From the NCBI GenBank assembly GCA_963920765.1, contig OY987246.1, forward strand, positions 15,248,868-15,312,867: a DNA stretch of 64,000 nucleotides, given 5' to 3'. Source of the DNA: Ulota crispa (lineage: Eukaryota > Streptophyta > Bryopsida > Orthotrichales > Orthotrichaceae). How positions within the stretch are numbered: position 1 is the stretch's first letter; each line of letters opens with the position of its first letter. Below are positions 45,562-56,559 of the stretch, one piece after another. Both the position numbers and the translations under genes were made by a program. The notes under the pieces were generated by a model, which was not told the DNA's origin, ran no database searches, and worked only from the letters and a program-made list of their open reading frames with translations.

Positions 45562-46755
45562 TCAAACTTTATGTGTTTTTGCGGCATCACCATCAACAAC
45601 AACGTAGTCCACCACTTCACCATCAAAACCTTTAGTCCTTAGAACTCCAAACAGCTGCTCAACATCCTTTTCCGATTGATTGAGTAAGATGTTGTGCAAT
45701 ATGGCACAGCAAACAATGACATCCGGCAAGAAAGCAACATCCAATGTAAACTTGGTGAGCAACTCTCTAGAGGTTTATTATAAAATACCAAACGCATTTT
45801 CTACCACACGACGCTCCTTTTGAAGTTTGCTGTTGAAGAGTGACTTTGCCAAAGACAACAGCACATTCTGCCTATATGGTATCATAAGTCAGGGAAGCAA
45901 TGGGTAACCTTGGTCACCCAATAGGTAAGGGCTAATTCCATCAGCACCTGCCACATCGGTGAAGAATCTGGTATGTGTCACCTGATCATAAAGAGAAGAT
46001 CTCCTAAGCATGCGCAAGTCGTTAGTAGAACGCGGCATACCAAGGTATAAGTCTATGAAGCGCTTGTCGCTATCTATTACAACTTGGCAATTCAAGGAGT
46101 ACCCCCCCCCCGACTTGAAATAGTAATAGTCCGCGGGCACGTGCCGAGGTGTTGCAATAGCAATGTGCGTACCATCGATGGCACCCACCACAGATGATAG
46201 CCCACATAGACCACTAAACTTCTCTTGAGTCAATAGCATTCTCTCACCAGTGGGCCAGGCAATATTGTGTTACAATGTGATATTAATTGCATGCACTACC
46301 TCCCAAAGGATACCGGAAACGGTGCTCTTCCCAACAACGAACATCTTTGAACATGCAAAAAATGTTGAACCGTGCGTCAACTTGAATAAAGCATAGGCAA
46401 CCCTAACAACCATAGGGATAGCTACGCGATACCTAGTGTCCTTCCGGCGGATATGCGGCCTTAGCACATTTGCCAATGCACAGACATTGCGTTTGTGCAT
46501 GTGGAACACCTCCAACCACCTTGTGTTGTCATATTGCCCCATAAGGTATTGAGAGAACCACGTTGTAGATCCGGATTTCACCCAAAATCCTAAATCATCA
46601 TCCATGACAACAGAGGGAGCACAACAGCAAAATGCATGCAGACCAAGGTGCATTGATGCGAGAAGATTCTCCAAAGGTTGGCCAAGATTTTTCAATACCT
46701 CCTCCAACAAAGCCATGGAATTTGCTTCCTCAACATAGGTGGAGGGTAGAAACAT
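45562..46755 (-). pseudogene. Harbinger transposase (DDE_Tnp_4 nuclease) with in-frame stops
   Basis: Catalytic nuclease of the element. A single reading frame from ATG 46755 to a stop at 45562 covers a family-length protein of nearly 400 codons, broken by TAA (46270-46272), TGA (45889-45891) and a TAATAA near 45780, with no frameshift. The N-part has the helix-turn-helix region (FFACSKMFVVGKSTVSGILWEVVHA). The catalytic signature is intact at all three positions: GAIDGTHIAI (first Asp), RSTNDLRMLRRS (second Asp) and ERRVVENAFGIL (Glu), with LLGDQGYPLLP between. All breaks are nonsense changes, so the decay is young or similar copies elsewhere remain intact. Confidence 0.85.
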
Positions 46756-48302
46756 AATGTCTTAGGCACTCAACAGTTGAACCACCAGCCAAATCGCGAG
46801 GGTCACAGCGGATGGTGCATTGTAGGTACTGTTCATGCTGTCCATATCGCCAGAACTTGTACTAAGGCATTACGCAGCCAAGCCAAGGGGGTACAAATTA
46901 GCAATGTTAACTTGAACATTGCAAGTCCAAAAACCACATGCATTGTCACTAGCTTAAATCGGAACCAGAATAAAGTGCAAAATTGAACCTATTCTCACTT
47001 CCTCTGTTATATACCTGAAGCATAACAAAGAGCAAGGTATCGTTGTGACTAGAGGACCCCTAAACTCTTTGTATGTGAATGCATTCACAACATAATTCAA
47101 CAAGACGGAACATTAAAAATTGAACATGATCGTACCAAAGATGGAAGGTCTTGTGATGGTATAATGTATAGGGACAGAAGATGGGCAATCCTTGAATTCT
47201 TGGGAGGCCAATCACCATAGTCTCTTGCAGTTATAGAGTTTGCTCACGACCAAGGAATACCCTTTCACAGCTCTATAAACTCGAGAGTAGCATGAATTTC
47301 ATGTTAGCGCTATATTGAGAACCTGCTCCATTACCACAAGAACAGATGCTGTTGTTTTAAAAGATGACATTGAAGACACCAATTTGGAACATTGATTCAA
47401 TACACCCATCAAAATAAATTCAAAGTCTTTGAAAATGCTCCAATATGAAAGTGGTAGTTGATTCTATCAAATTCAAACACGCCTTCTATTCTCCTCAAAA
47501 CGACAAGCCTCACAGATTTTTACAAAAAGAAGACTTTGGAGAGGAACAGAACCCAATTGTTTCTCCCCGAATTACATGTACCTTCCGCTAGAATTTGAAC
47601 ATCCTAGACAAAGCCACAACATGAAGCCCGCAAATCGCCCACAATCCCCGATGTTGCACTGAATTGCAGCTCAATCAGTGACAATGGCGACACCAATTCC
47701 TTCACCACACCAGCAAACCCCAGCAGCAGTAAAGACGAAATTTTAGGATTCCACAAAGTAGCAACATGAAAATCAGAACTGCGCCAACAATTGAAACTGC
47801 AGCACATATGAGTAGAAGTCTCTCACAGACAAAACGGTGAGAGCAAAAGAAAAGACATTGTTGGCATAGAAGAGAAGTTCCAGAGGAACGTGAGGGGATG
47901 TGTGAACACAAGTCCCTAGCATTATTACTTTGCCACCTTGTCACCTTTGAACAAATATACGTGGAACCCTACAACCCTATACGTGAACACCAACTACAAA
48001 AACCCTTTTCTCACCATAGTCTTATCAATTTTCAAACTCCTTTTCTTGTGCTTGGTTTTTTGGGAACAGTGCTGGAATAGTGATTCATTTTAGAGTTTAA
48101 AACCGGTCTTTGTTGATGCCAAGTGGGAATGGACCATAAACTGCTTAGGGTTTGAGGACTCAGTTTTGCTCGTAGCCTTCTGCCTAAGTTTTAAATTCAT
48201 TTCCCTATTTGTCCCTGCTTGTTTTGGAAGAAGTTTTTGAGGTGTTGATACTATACGTCTCTAGAGTTTGTGAGGACTCTTAAGATTCTCTATTGTTTGA
48301 GT

Positions 48303-49318
48303 ATGACTCCTATAAATGAGATGAAGAGGAACGTTGTGTTGTCTCAATTTAGGAGTGGCAAATCAACAAGAAAAGTAGCAATTTCAGTTGGTATGAGTTA
48401 ATTGTGGGTGGCTAAGTTGTGAAAGGAGATTATTGGAGAGGTAGAGAAACAAAAAGGAGGGCGTCCAAAGCATCTTAATGCAAGAGAGAGGTGACGTTGC
48501 ATGACCCTACTCACTAAAGGTCGTCTTGGAACCGCAACAAAAACAGCAAGAGAATTTTGAAACGAGACAAGTTAAATTGTGTCTGACACTACTGTGAGGC
48601 GTGCTTTGAGAGAAGAAGGTTTGGCTGCACATGTTCAACAGAAGAAGCCCTTCTTGGCACGGAGACACGCTTTGGCACGCTTGAGGTTTGCTCAAAGGTA
48701 TGCAAACTAGACAGTTCATGATTGGAAACGTGTTATCTTCAATGATGGAACGAAGATAAATAGGTTTAATTTGGATGGTAGGTCCTGGTGTTGGATTAGA
48801 GATGGAGAACGTGTTCAACCGCAACTTGTTCATCAACAGTGAAACACGGTGGCGGGCATGTCATGATTTGGGATTGTATGACTGCATTTGGACTTGGAGC
48901 TTGATATAGGATTGAAGGTATTATGGATCGCCATAAGTACAAATTTATTTTAGAAAACTTTTTGTGGTCTACAATTAAGCATTATAGTATGGATCCAAGC
49001 AACTTAGTGTTACAACAGGATAATGATCCAAAACACACAAGCAAGTTGGTGCAAGAATGGCTTCAATCACAACCATTTGAACTTCTCCAATGGCCTGCTC
49101 AATCACTAGACTTGAATCCCATAAAGCATTTTTGGACTCTTTTGAAACGGCGATTGAATGAGTTTTCTAAGCCTCCAAGAGGAATTGAAGAATTGTGGGA
49201 GCGTGTGAGTATAGTTTTTTCCAGTTATAGTCAGCTGGATTGCTTGGCATTGTATGAGAGCATGCCGCACAGAGTTGCTGCTGTGTTGGTTGCTAGATGC
49301 TATTGGACGCATTATTGA
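48303..49318 (+). pseudogene. Tc1-type DD34E transposase, decayed
   Basis: Cut-and-paste transposase remnant. The N-terminal half, read from ATG 48303, has a helix-turn-helix (VVLSQFRSGKSTRKVAISVGMS), a GRPK motif and at least six in-frame stops. The first catalytic Asp is at 48744-48746 (VIFNDGTKI). A frameshift lies between about 48840 and 48920. The C-terminal half (48923-49318) is open: second Asp in LQQDNDPKHTSK (codon 49019) and, 34 residues further on, the family motif SLDLNPIKHFW. There the usual Glu is Lys (AAG, 49124-49126), so catalysis would be lost even without the stops. The 34-residue spacing is that of Tc1 elements, not the DD39D of known plant mariner-like elements. Confidence 0.88.
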
Positions 49319-49548
49319 AGTTCTAAGAAGTAAGTTGAATAATATTGCGTACTTGCATATAGTTGTTAATTATAAGTTGTAAGAAATTATGTAATTTTTA
49401 ATTTGATTTGTGGTTTTGCATACATGTTCACAACTCTATTTGTTATTGAATACAATTTATAACTTTGAGAAATGTTATGTATATTGTTTGTAATTGTATT
49501 TTGAAGTTCACTTCTTAAAAAGAGTACTCAGTTTTGTTTGTCACTGTA

Positions 49549-50356
49549 TACATGAAAGTTGAAAAACAAGTGATATAATTGAATACTGTAAACCATACAC
49601 GTAGGGATAATTTCATCATACTCAATTTTAAAAACACACAAGCATTTTTATGTACTATGGAAAAGTACAAAGATGTTATTTATGTTTTACAACCACTGGT
49701 TGAAAACCTCAGTAGATTTGAATTTGCTTAGCTGGAGGTTATAATCACCTCTGTGAGCAATTTCGATGAGGCAAAGACACAAACTGCTCAGGGCATCAAG
49801 CAACAAATGCCACAGTCATAGTATTATTATGGGTTACACATTTAAACAAGGCTCCCTCAAGAAAGGACAGCGGTCAGCTGGAGCATTTTTCATTGGCCCT
49901 GCAATTTGTCAAAAAAGCCCAGTTAAAAAGGCTCTGCCCATGTAGTGAAAATAAAGAGCCTTCACGTCACTCATATCAAGGAGAGCAGTACATTTTGCCA
50001 CAGCCCCAGTGTTCTCTTAGCTTAGTCTTAATTCAATTCAGGGTGGCCAGCTTCAATCAAAGGTGGGGTGCATGTATTTCATTATGACCGGTGTGATGTT
50101 TCCTGCATTTCCTCCACGGGCTTTTATGCAATTCATGTGGTTGCCTTTCTAAACTTTCCCTTTTGCTCAAGGTGGCGTAAACCAGCAGCACTGCTTTCAT
50201 GGAGAACACTAAATCTCACGCTGGACTTAATGACTCTGACACTCTGTTTCTGGGACCGTGAAACAGTATCCTTATTATACAGTAAAAGTAAGAATCTGCC
50301 TCTATTTTGGAGTTGATCATTTTAGTTTCTTTTTGGGGTTTTTGAACTACATCATA
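49549..50356. other. Intergenic DNA, no gene seen
   Basis: Nothing recognisable. Composition is slightly less AT-rich between 49850 and 50280. Confidence 0.5.
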
Positions 50357-50358
50357 TA

Positions 50359-51583
50359 AGGTAGTTGCCCCCATAAGCGTGAGTTTAACCCCTAAAAGAC
50401 CAAGCAAAGTTTTCACCAAAAACTCCTCAAAATTGCCATTTTTAGAGCATCAACCAAATTTGAATACAAAAACATTTTTATGCATATGTGACCATAGGAT
50501 CTTGTAGAAGAATGGTTATAGAAGACATGGAAAAAAATTTAGAGTTTTCCACCATGTGGATTGGAAGTTAGAATGGTTTGAATATTCAAAATCGTCTTGT
50601 GAAAAACTGGGCAGCTACCCTTTAGAAGGTGAAATTCCTAAGGTAAAAAGGCCCTGTGGCTGGTGCTTCTCTAAATTCCTTATTCCACCTAAGTAAAGTA
50701 CATGCCAAAAAAGTTTCAAATCATTTGGAGTTGTATAATATATGGAAAAAAATTAGTAAGTAAAAAGAAGTTGAGGATGATTCAAAACACTAAATTGTTA
50801 AGAATTTAATTATGGAAATGAAAAATGCCAATCCCAAAGGTCATAATGTTGTCATAAACAATCTTTTATCCTTTAGTTTTGTTTTTTTTACCAAAATGTT
50901 GAAAATTGAGTAAAATAAAGGAATTCAAAGTTTATTTTGGAGTAGAGAATCCATAACTGCCGCAAACAAAAAATCCTCATAACTTTCATCTTGTTGATCC
51001 AAACAGAATGATTTGAAGCTTCCTAGATTCACATAAAACTTGTGAACCAATTTTAAAAATTTGTTTTTGAAAAAAGTGATTTCTAAAAATCTGCCCAGGC
51101 TGCCCGACAAACGTAAAAAACAACACATCAAACCATAACTTTTTACTCATAATTCCAAATGCCATGAAATTCAGTGCATATGAAAGATAAACCTTGCCCC
51201 CACATTTTGTTAAAAGTTGAGCCTAAAATATGAAAAGCTCCAATCACAAGTACGTGCCCAAAATCACTATGTTTCTAAAAAAGGGTTTAGGGTCCTTTAC
51301 GGGTTAAGCACTTTAGCATGGTTAGGGTAGTTGGACAAGGGCAAAATTTATATCAAAGTGCTGAATCATTGAAATTGTAGGAACTATGTGTAAGAGATGC
51401 TAAAAACAAGGCTTGTTGGTTCTTAAATAGAGAGGTGTGTACTCAAAACCATCATACCAATCATCCACAACCATCACTTTGTCACCCATAACCATCACTT
51501 AGTTCACTCATAAGCATTTGCTTTTTTAATTATGATGTCAGTGACTCCCATGGAGATGGTCAAGCTGATGGGTGCAGCTACTT
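50359..51583 (-). mobile_element. AGGTAGG MITE, copy 3, split by a TTAA element
   Basis: Left end AGGTAGTTGCCCCCATAAGCG and right end GGGTGCAGCTACTT are diverged forms of the family ends, with TA on both sides (50357-50358 and 51584-51585). Between 51310 and 51510 the minus strand matches the body of copies 1 and 2 (GTTCCTACAATTTCAATGATT... and the repeated ATGGTT.TGGGTGA blocks). Without the inserted element it is about 306 bp. Confidence 0.65.
50389..51303 (-). mobile_element. TTAA-flanked element, copy D, nested in the MITE
   Basis: Ends CCCCTAAAAGACCAAG and GGTCCTTTACGGG, with TTAA on both sides (50385-50388 and 51304-51307). About 915 bp, inverted relative to copies A-C (the interior matches them on the minus strand). 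It interrupts an older AGGTAGG MITE. Confidence 0.75.
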
Positions 51584-51589
51584 TAGTGC

Positions 51590-52086
51590 ATTTGGGTTGT
51601 CTCATATTAATTTTGTGACATTTCACACTATGTAAATACTTATTGATACTACAACAATTTTCATCCATAATTACTGCAATAAACAAATTTTAATAACAAT
51701 GAGGTTTGACAATAACAACATTTTTGGGGAAAAACAAACTAGCTTTGTCCAAGGTGTAAATCATGCAAAATCTCAATATCTATAGAATTACATGCACCTT
51801 CAAGTGGCCAAGCAATGAGTCATGAGGTAACTTTCTAAGGTAAAGCTACCTAATTGTTGAAGCAACCAAAATGCACTACTTAGCTTACATCAAGGTCTTT
51901 GAGTCCAATATGAATTCAAAATTCTCAAATTCGTTCTCGTAATGGAGTTTTAAAAAAAAAATTAAGTGTAAAATAGCGAGCTGATTCAATTAGGCCCCAT
52001 AAAGAAAGTACTAGAATCACCAAGTCTAAAGTGAAATTTAATATTATCATGTTTTTGTTACAACAAGCATTTGAGCAAAAGTGAGG
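51590..52086. other. AT-rich intergenic DNA, no gene seen
   Basis: Nothing recognisable on either strand. Confidence 0.5.
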
Positions 52087-52216
52087 GGTGAAAATTGGCA
52101 ATTAAATTTGGGAAACGAGCAACCAAAAAATTTCAAAAAATCAGAACAAAAATTGAGGCAGTAGATACCTGCCCAAAATCCCATTTGTCTCCCAAGGGGT
52201 CAACAGAGCTTTACGG
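52087..52216 (-). repeat. Solo end of a TTAA-family element (subfamily 2)
   Basis: Ends GCTTTACGGG-TTAA. On the minus strand the next 100 bp (GACAAATGGGATTTTGGGCAG, then CTGCCTCAATTTTTG) match the left end of copy E and the start of the window. No partner end is visible upstream. Confidence 0.5.
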
Positions 52217-52220
52217 GTTA

Positions 52221-53660
52221 AATTTCGAAAATGAGGGACTTGGCATGATAAAATTTGATGAGATTGGATATCAACGTTGTAATTGAAAACACGTAACTAA
52301 CCTCTGGTCATTTTACTATGCAAATATGATGGATTTTAGCTGGCACTCTTTTCATATAATAAAGATTTATGTCAATTGGGTAACTGGAGCTGCAAGGTTC
52401 TAGGGTTTGGTATAGAGTTGGATGGATAAAGATTTGAGCAAGTTTGGACTTGGAGTAAAGGTTGTCCTGGTATGGATATCACTATCAACTAGGTTTAGGG
52501 GATTTTGCTATTACTCATGCATTTGCTATCTATTCTTGCCTCTCTAAAAGAGATATCCTCTACCATGTTTTTTGGAGTTTTTTTGGAGTTTTGCTATGTG
52601 TGGTAGTGTGTTCTACAGCTAAGCGTCAAAGATTTTTGAAAATTGTGTTGTTCAACCATTGGGTTGGTACGGTAGTTTATTTCTATTTTTATTTTTATAG
52701 CACTCTACAAACATTGCATTTTCATTTACATCTTCAATTCAACAATAGAGAGTTAGAAGGATTTTAGTTTTCATATGGTGAAAAGAAATGTTAGAATAAA
52801 TTTCTAATAGTAACTTAAAATACTTTATTTCAAGCTCCAACATGGTGTTTTATAACATTAAATGATTCTAATTGGTGAAATATCCCACTCAGAAATCACT
52901 TCCATATTTAAGAGTGATATAAGAGGAAAATAACTATGAGATTTTGGAGGTGTGAGGATGAGATTGATAAGTATTATAAATAATTGGTTAAGAGGATAGG
53001 TAAAAAAATATTGAAAATGCTTCTAAAGCTTTTCAAATGTTAAAATCCAAGTTTGCAATAGCAAACAACCAATTTTCACTAAAGGTCAAGACCGTCATAA
53101 CTTGGAACCATTTGATCCCAAAATTTAGCAAAACAATTACGCTTCAAATACATCTTCAATGCTCATTGTCAATAAAGTTTGAAAAAGGTTTTTATCTAAT
53201 GTCTAATTGTCGTGAGGGCTCAAAATCAAAAATACAACTATAAGTTTGGATTTTCTTTAAAAGTAGTTGATGAAGAAAGCATTGAGATTTTACATGTGTT
53301 TATAGTATTGGTTTTATATATTAAATTTTATTAGAAGAATTGTATTTTAATGAAATATGCATTTATGTTTAAAGCAACAAATATACTTTGGTAGGAAGGA
53401 ATACAAGGGATGCATATGTATATAGTGTTAGTAGTAAGGGGTTTTGGAAGTACAAGATTTTACTATTAAAAGACAAACGGCAAGAGGTTGGCAATTTAAA
53501 TACAAGCAAAACAATTGTAATGGTATCATTGTGTTTTTGTTTATAATTAACTTAATATTGTGTTCCTATTTGGACCTGTTTGTGATTTTGTGCCCATAGT
53601 TATAAAATTCAATTCATTTTGACATAATATAGATGACAAGTACCTATGTATATTATAAAT
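52221..53660. other. AT-rich intergenic DNA, no gene seen
   Basis: Open frames of 60-100 codons occur but show no domain hallmark or splice logic. Confidence 0.5.
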
Positions 53661-53663
53661 GGA

Positions 53664-54164
53664 CTAGTATATTGCCCGTTGTATTGACGGGTTTATGTCC
53701 CCCACCCCCTATCCCCGTGCTCCCCAATCCTTGTGCCCCCATATGCTCGTGCCCCTTTATCCCCGTGCTTCCTATCCCCGTGGCCTCATATCCTTGTGCC
53801 CCTTTATCCCGGTGCCCCCTATCTCCGTGGCCCCATATCCTTGTGCCCCTTTATCCCCGTGTCCTCCTATCCCCATGCCCCCTTATCCTCGTGCCCCCTT
53901 ACTTCCGTGCCCCCTTATCCTTGTGCCCTCTTTGGCCGAGAGAAAGTTGTGGTGCAACTGCCAGTGACGGTGCAACTGCTAGTGACTTATTGTTAACGTC
54001 TAGTGAAGTAAATAAAAGAGAATCATAGGTGATTTTACTTTATCCATTTATACCTTTTCGATCGTAGTCATGCCCAAACCTAACTTATGCCCGATCCTAA
54101 TTGATTGAATGCTATTACATGATAGGCCCTAATTGACTGACGGCTATTCTTTTACTAATATAGA
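53664..54164 (-). mobile_element. Non-autonomous Helitron with minisatellite (501 bp)
   Basis: On the minus strand it begins TCTATATTAGTAAAAGAATA after an A and ends with hairpin CCCGT...ACGGG, then CAATATACTAG before a T. These are the Helitron hallmarks (5' TC, 3' hairpin plus CTRR, insertion between A and T, no duplication). Its ends and body match the 296-bp copy at 57194-57489, which is oriented the other way. The 3' third holds a 17-bp tandem repeat. Confidence 0.85.
53692..53935. repeat. 17-bp minisatellite inside the Helitron
   Basis: About 14 imperfect copies of CCCCTTATCCCCGTGC. The second Helitron copy has only about two units at the same place, so the array expanded in this copy or contracted in the other. 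Because 17 is not a multiple of three, the long open frames here in all three plus frames are an artefact of the repeat. Confidence 0.9.
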
Positions 54165-54573
54165 TACGTGATAAGGAAGTTTAGGAAGTGTAATGTTTTG
54201 AGATTCACTAGAAGAAAACGGATTAAAAGCAACTCTATAAACAAATCAATTTAGAGTCACGGTTATGACATAACCGACAGCATCACCACGAAAGTGGCTT
54301 CAGATTCAGGCAATTGTTATGAACCAATTCTTTAGGACATAATAAACACTAATAATTGATTTGATACTATTCATCCTTCTGCACAAGAATTACTTCATAT
54401 GTTGTTAAAAAAAATTTGAAGCACAATCCAAAGTGCACAATTTGTCCTAATTGGCACAAAAAAAGTCCAAGTGCCCGACCAAAAGTACTGTCCCAACTCA
54501 CATACAATTGTACGTGGGGCCCAATTTTTACATGTGCCAAATTTTTATTTTTTGTTGTCCAAATTATTGACAT
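54165..54573. other. Intergenic DNA, no gene seen
   Basis: Contains a solo CACTAGAAGAAAA at about 54205, like the end of the foldback element at 58309, without a visible partner. Confidence 0.4.
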
Positions 54574-54575
54574 TA

Positions 54576-54888
54576 AGGTAGGAGCACCCATAAACGTCAA
54601 ACTAAGGGTTTTGAACATGATGATTATTAAGAAACAACTACTAAATTATAGGATTCTATTAGGAACAGAAAAATAATGAGTTTGCACTTTTGAATGTATT
54701 ATTTGGATACAGTGAGAATACTTTGTGAATTTTGAAGAGCAAACTGTCATTGCACCCATAACCACTTTTAAGATTTCATATTCACATGTTATACATTCTT
54801 GTAATTACGTCTATTCACTTCTACAGGTTTTCCAAGATTTTAAAGGTGACGGTTATGGGGACACTGATGCTTATGGATGTTCCTACCT
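54576..54888. mobile_element. AGGTAGG MITE, copy 4 (313 bp)
   Basis: Ends AGGTAGGAGCACCCATAAACG and the inverse of AGGTAGGAACATCCATAAGC, flanked by TA on both sides (54574-54575 and 54889-54890). The interior differs from copies 1 and 2, so it is an older or different subfamily. Confidence 0.75.
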
Positions 54889-54890
54889 TA

Positions 54891-55479
54891 CTAGAGCATT
54901 GTATTATAAGGCATCAATTTAAATATTTTGAAATTGGCATGTGTCATATGCAGTTGTAATTGAGTTATAATGCAATAATTTTAAATTTCTATAAATCAAT
55001 TTTAAGAATGATTTTTTTTGTTTCAAATTTTAGCAATCATTCTCCGTTCATTATCTAGTCATTTTGCGGTTTTTGTTCTAAATATACATTCCCATATTAT
55101 AGCAAAAACAATTGTACTATTGAGTAATAATATTTTTGCTTACAACTTCAATACTATTGCAAAATACAAGCCTTGTTTCTCATTTAAAAATCTACACGTA
55201 CAATTCAAAACGTATGTGTAAACTCATGCCATTTGTATGCCATATAATGTATCACACTTGCAACTTAGTTGTAACATAGTTGTCATGCAATAAAATAACA
55301 TGCATAGTAGGTTCATTTTAATTGCACTAAATTGCAACTCATTAATTATTATATTAGACTAGTATAAGAACATGTTGGTCCAATAAGGCGTAAAATAATT
55401 TTAGGTCCAATTACATAAAACATATTATGCAAGAAAATAGTTCACACTTTTTATTTGCGCATTCCAATTTCAAACTTTA
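54891..55479. other. AT-rich intergenic DNA, no gene seen
   Basis: Nothing recognisable on either strand. Confidence 0.5.
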
Positions 55480-56070
55480 CCCATACAATTAAACATTTGT
55501 CTTTGTTTACAAAACATTCTTTTGCAATAAAGGGTTTTGTGTTCTATACCCATAGTGGTTTTGACCCACGCAATAAAATGAATGACATTGTTTTCTTACA
55601 CACCAGAACATTATTTATTTTTACCTACACAAAATTTACCCATGTATTAATTATTCAAGCAATTTTTTTATACATTTTTTTTATCCATGTAGTTTTGTTA
55701 CATTTTTATTATTTACCTGCACATTTTTTGCACATACAATTTTTTACCCATACACATTTTTTCTCACATGGGTTTTTACGTATGCAAGTTTTTTATCCAA
55801 GCAAATTTTTACCCATGCAGGTTTATTTATCCACACAAGTTTATTTACTCGCGTGATAAAAGGATTGCTAAATTGGTAAATCATACTCTTTTGTATATCT
55901 TTTTTTCACACTAGATTTTACATATGCAATTTTTTACCTATGGAGGTCCTACATATGCAAATTTTTTACTCATCAAAGTTTTTACCCATGCAAGTTTATT
56001 TACCCATGTGGTAAAAAGATTGCAATAAAAAGATTGTGGTAAACGAGTCACCATTGGTAAATCGTATTCT
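55480..56070. repeat. Degenerate ACCCATGCAAG-TTTTT tandem repeat in two blocks
   Basis: Many degenerate units of about 18-24 bp with the pattern TTTTTACCCATGCAAG make up 55600-55850 and 55910-56010. Each block is followed by a related border (ATTGGTAAATCATACTCTTTT and ATTGGTAAATCGTATTCTTTT), so a larger segment was duplicated as well. A 133-codon frame through it is repeat-derived. Confidence 0.65.
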
Positions 56071-56079
56071 TTTATTCAG

Positions 56080-56550
56080 ATAGATATGGCACAATTGTAA
56101 ACAAATTCTATTGCACTCACCAATAACAATCACAAATAAATCACAAAACAGTCATAAATATATTGCTATTCATTCATAAACTAGTTGCAAGGTAAAATCA
56201 TCCAAATCCTACAATCTAGTTTAGTTGTATTCTACTTGCATACTTGGCTTTATAAGTTGTAAACACATGCCAGTTGCAATTCAACAATATGTAAATTTCT
56301 ACTACGAACACAATAATAGATCTATGGTAAAGAACATCTACGCTAATTATGCAAGAAAACTTGAAAACAATACATATTTTATAAGAAATTACCGATGTAA
56401 CAAATTAAAACGAAAACTATAAAAATAAAATCTTGTAACTTTTGTTTATTTATTACATATCTATACCTATAATTAAATGTTATGCCAAAGCTATCCGTGG
56501 TGGTCATGTTGAAATTGATTAACAACCTAATTTTATGTAACCAATTTTTT
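56080..56550. other. AT-rich intergenic DNA, no gene seen
   Basis: Nothing recognisable on either strand. Confidence 0.5.
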
Positions 56551-56559
56551 TAACTTACT

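Larger units (their letters stand above)
41963..48136. mobile_element. PIF/Harbinger transposon (6.17 kb) nested in Tc1
   Basis: Terminal inverted repeats of 18 bp with one mismatch (TGGTCTATTCCCACTTGG at 41963-41980 against the inverse of 48119-48136). The target duplication TAA is perfect (41960-41962 and 48137-48139), the superfamily preference. It carries both genes expected of PIF/Harbinger: a Myb/SANT-like DNA-binding protein (plus strand) and a DDE_Tnp_4 nuclease (minus strand), arranged tail to tail. Each has in-frame stops, so this copy is not autonomous as it stands. A T-tract of about 20 lies at 42456-42476. Confidence 0.9.
41784..49546 (+). mobile_element. Tc1 (DD34E) transposon, interrupted by a Harbinger element
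   Basis: Left end CAGTGAGGAACAAAAGTGAG and right end its imperfect inverse (CTCAGTTTTGTTTGTCACTG): about 22 of 25 positions match through TGAGTACTC. TA flanks both sides (41782-41783 and 49547-49548). Removing the inserted Harbinger element and its TAA duplication leaves about 1.59 kb, the normal size of a Tc1 element. The transposase remnant is on the plus strand at 48303-49318. The insertion lies in the 5' part, upstream of the gene. Confidence 0.85.

Noticed and set aside
53633..54028. Long open frames in all three plus frames rich in Pro, Cys and Leu
   Set aside because: They come from the 17-bp minisatellite inside a Helitron; a period not divisible by three keeps several frames open. 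No start context or splice logic.
55365..55385. GACTAGTATAAG as a further Helitron 3' end
   Set aside because: No GC hairpin precedes the CTAG on either strand.
55455..55856. 133-codon Phe/His/Thr-rich frame
   Set aside because: Encoded by a degenerate tandem repeat; no membrane-protein family recognised.
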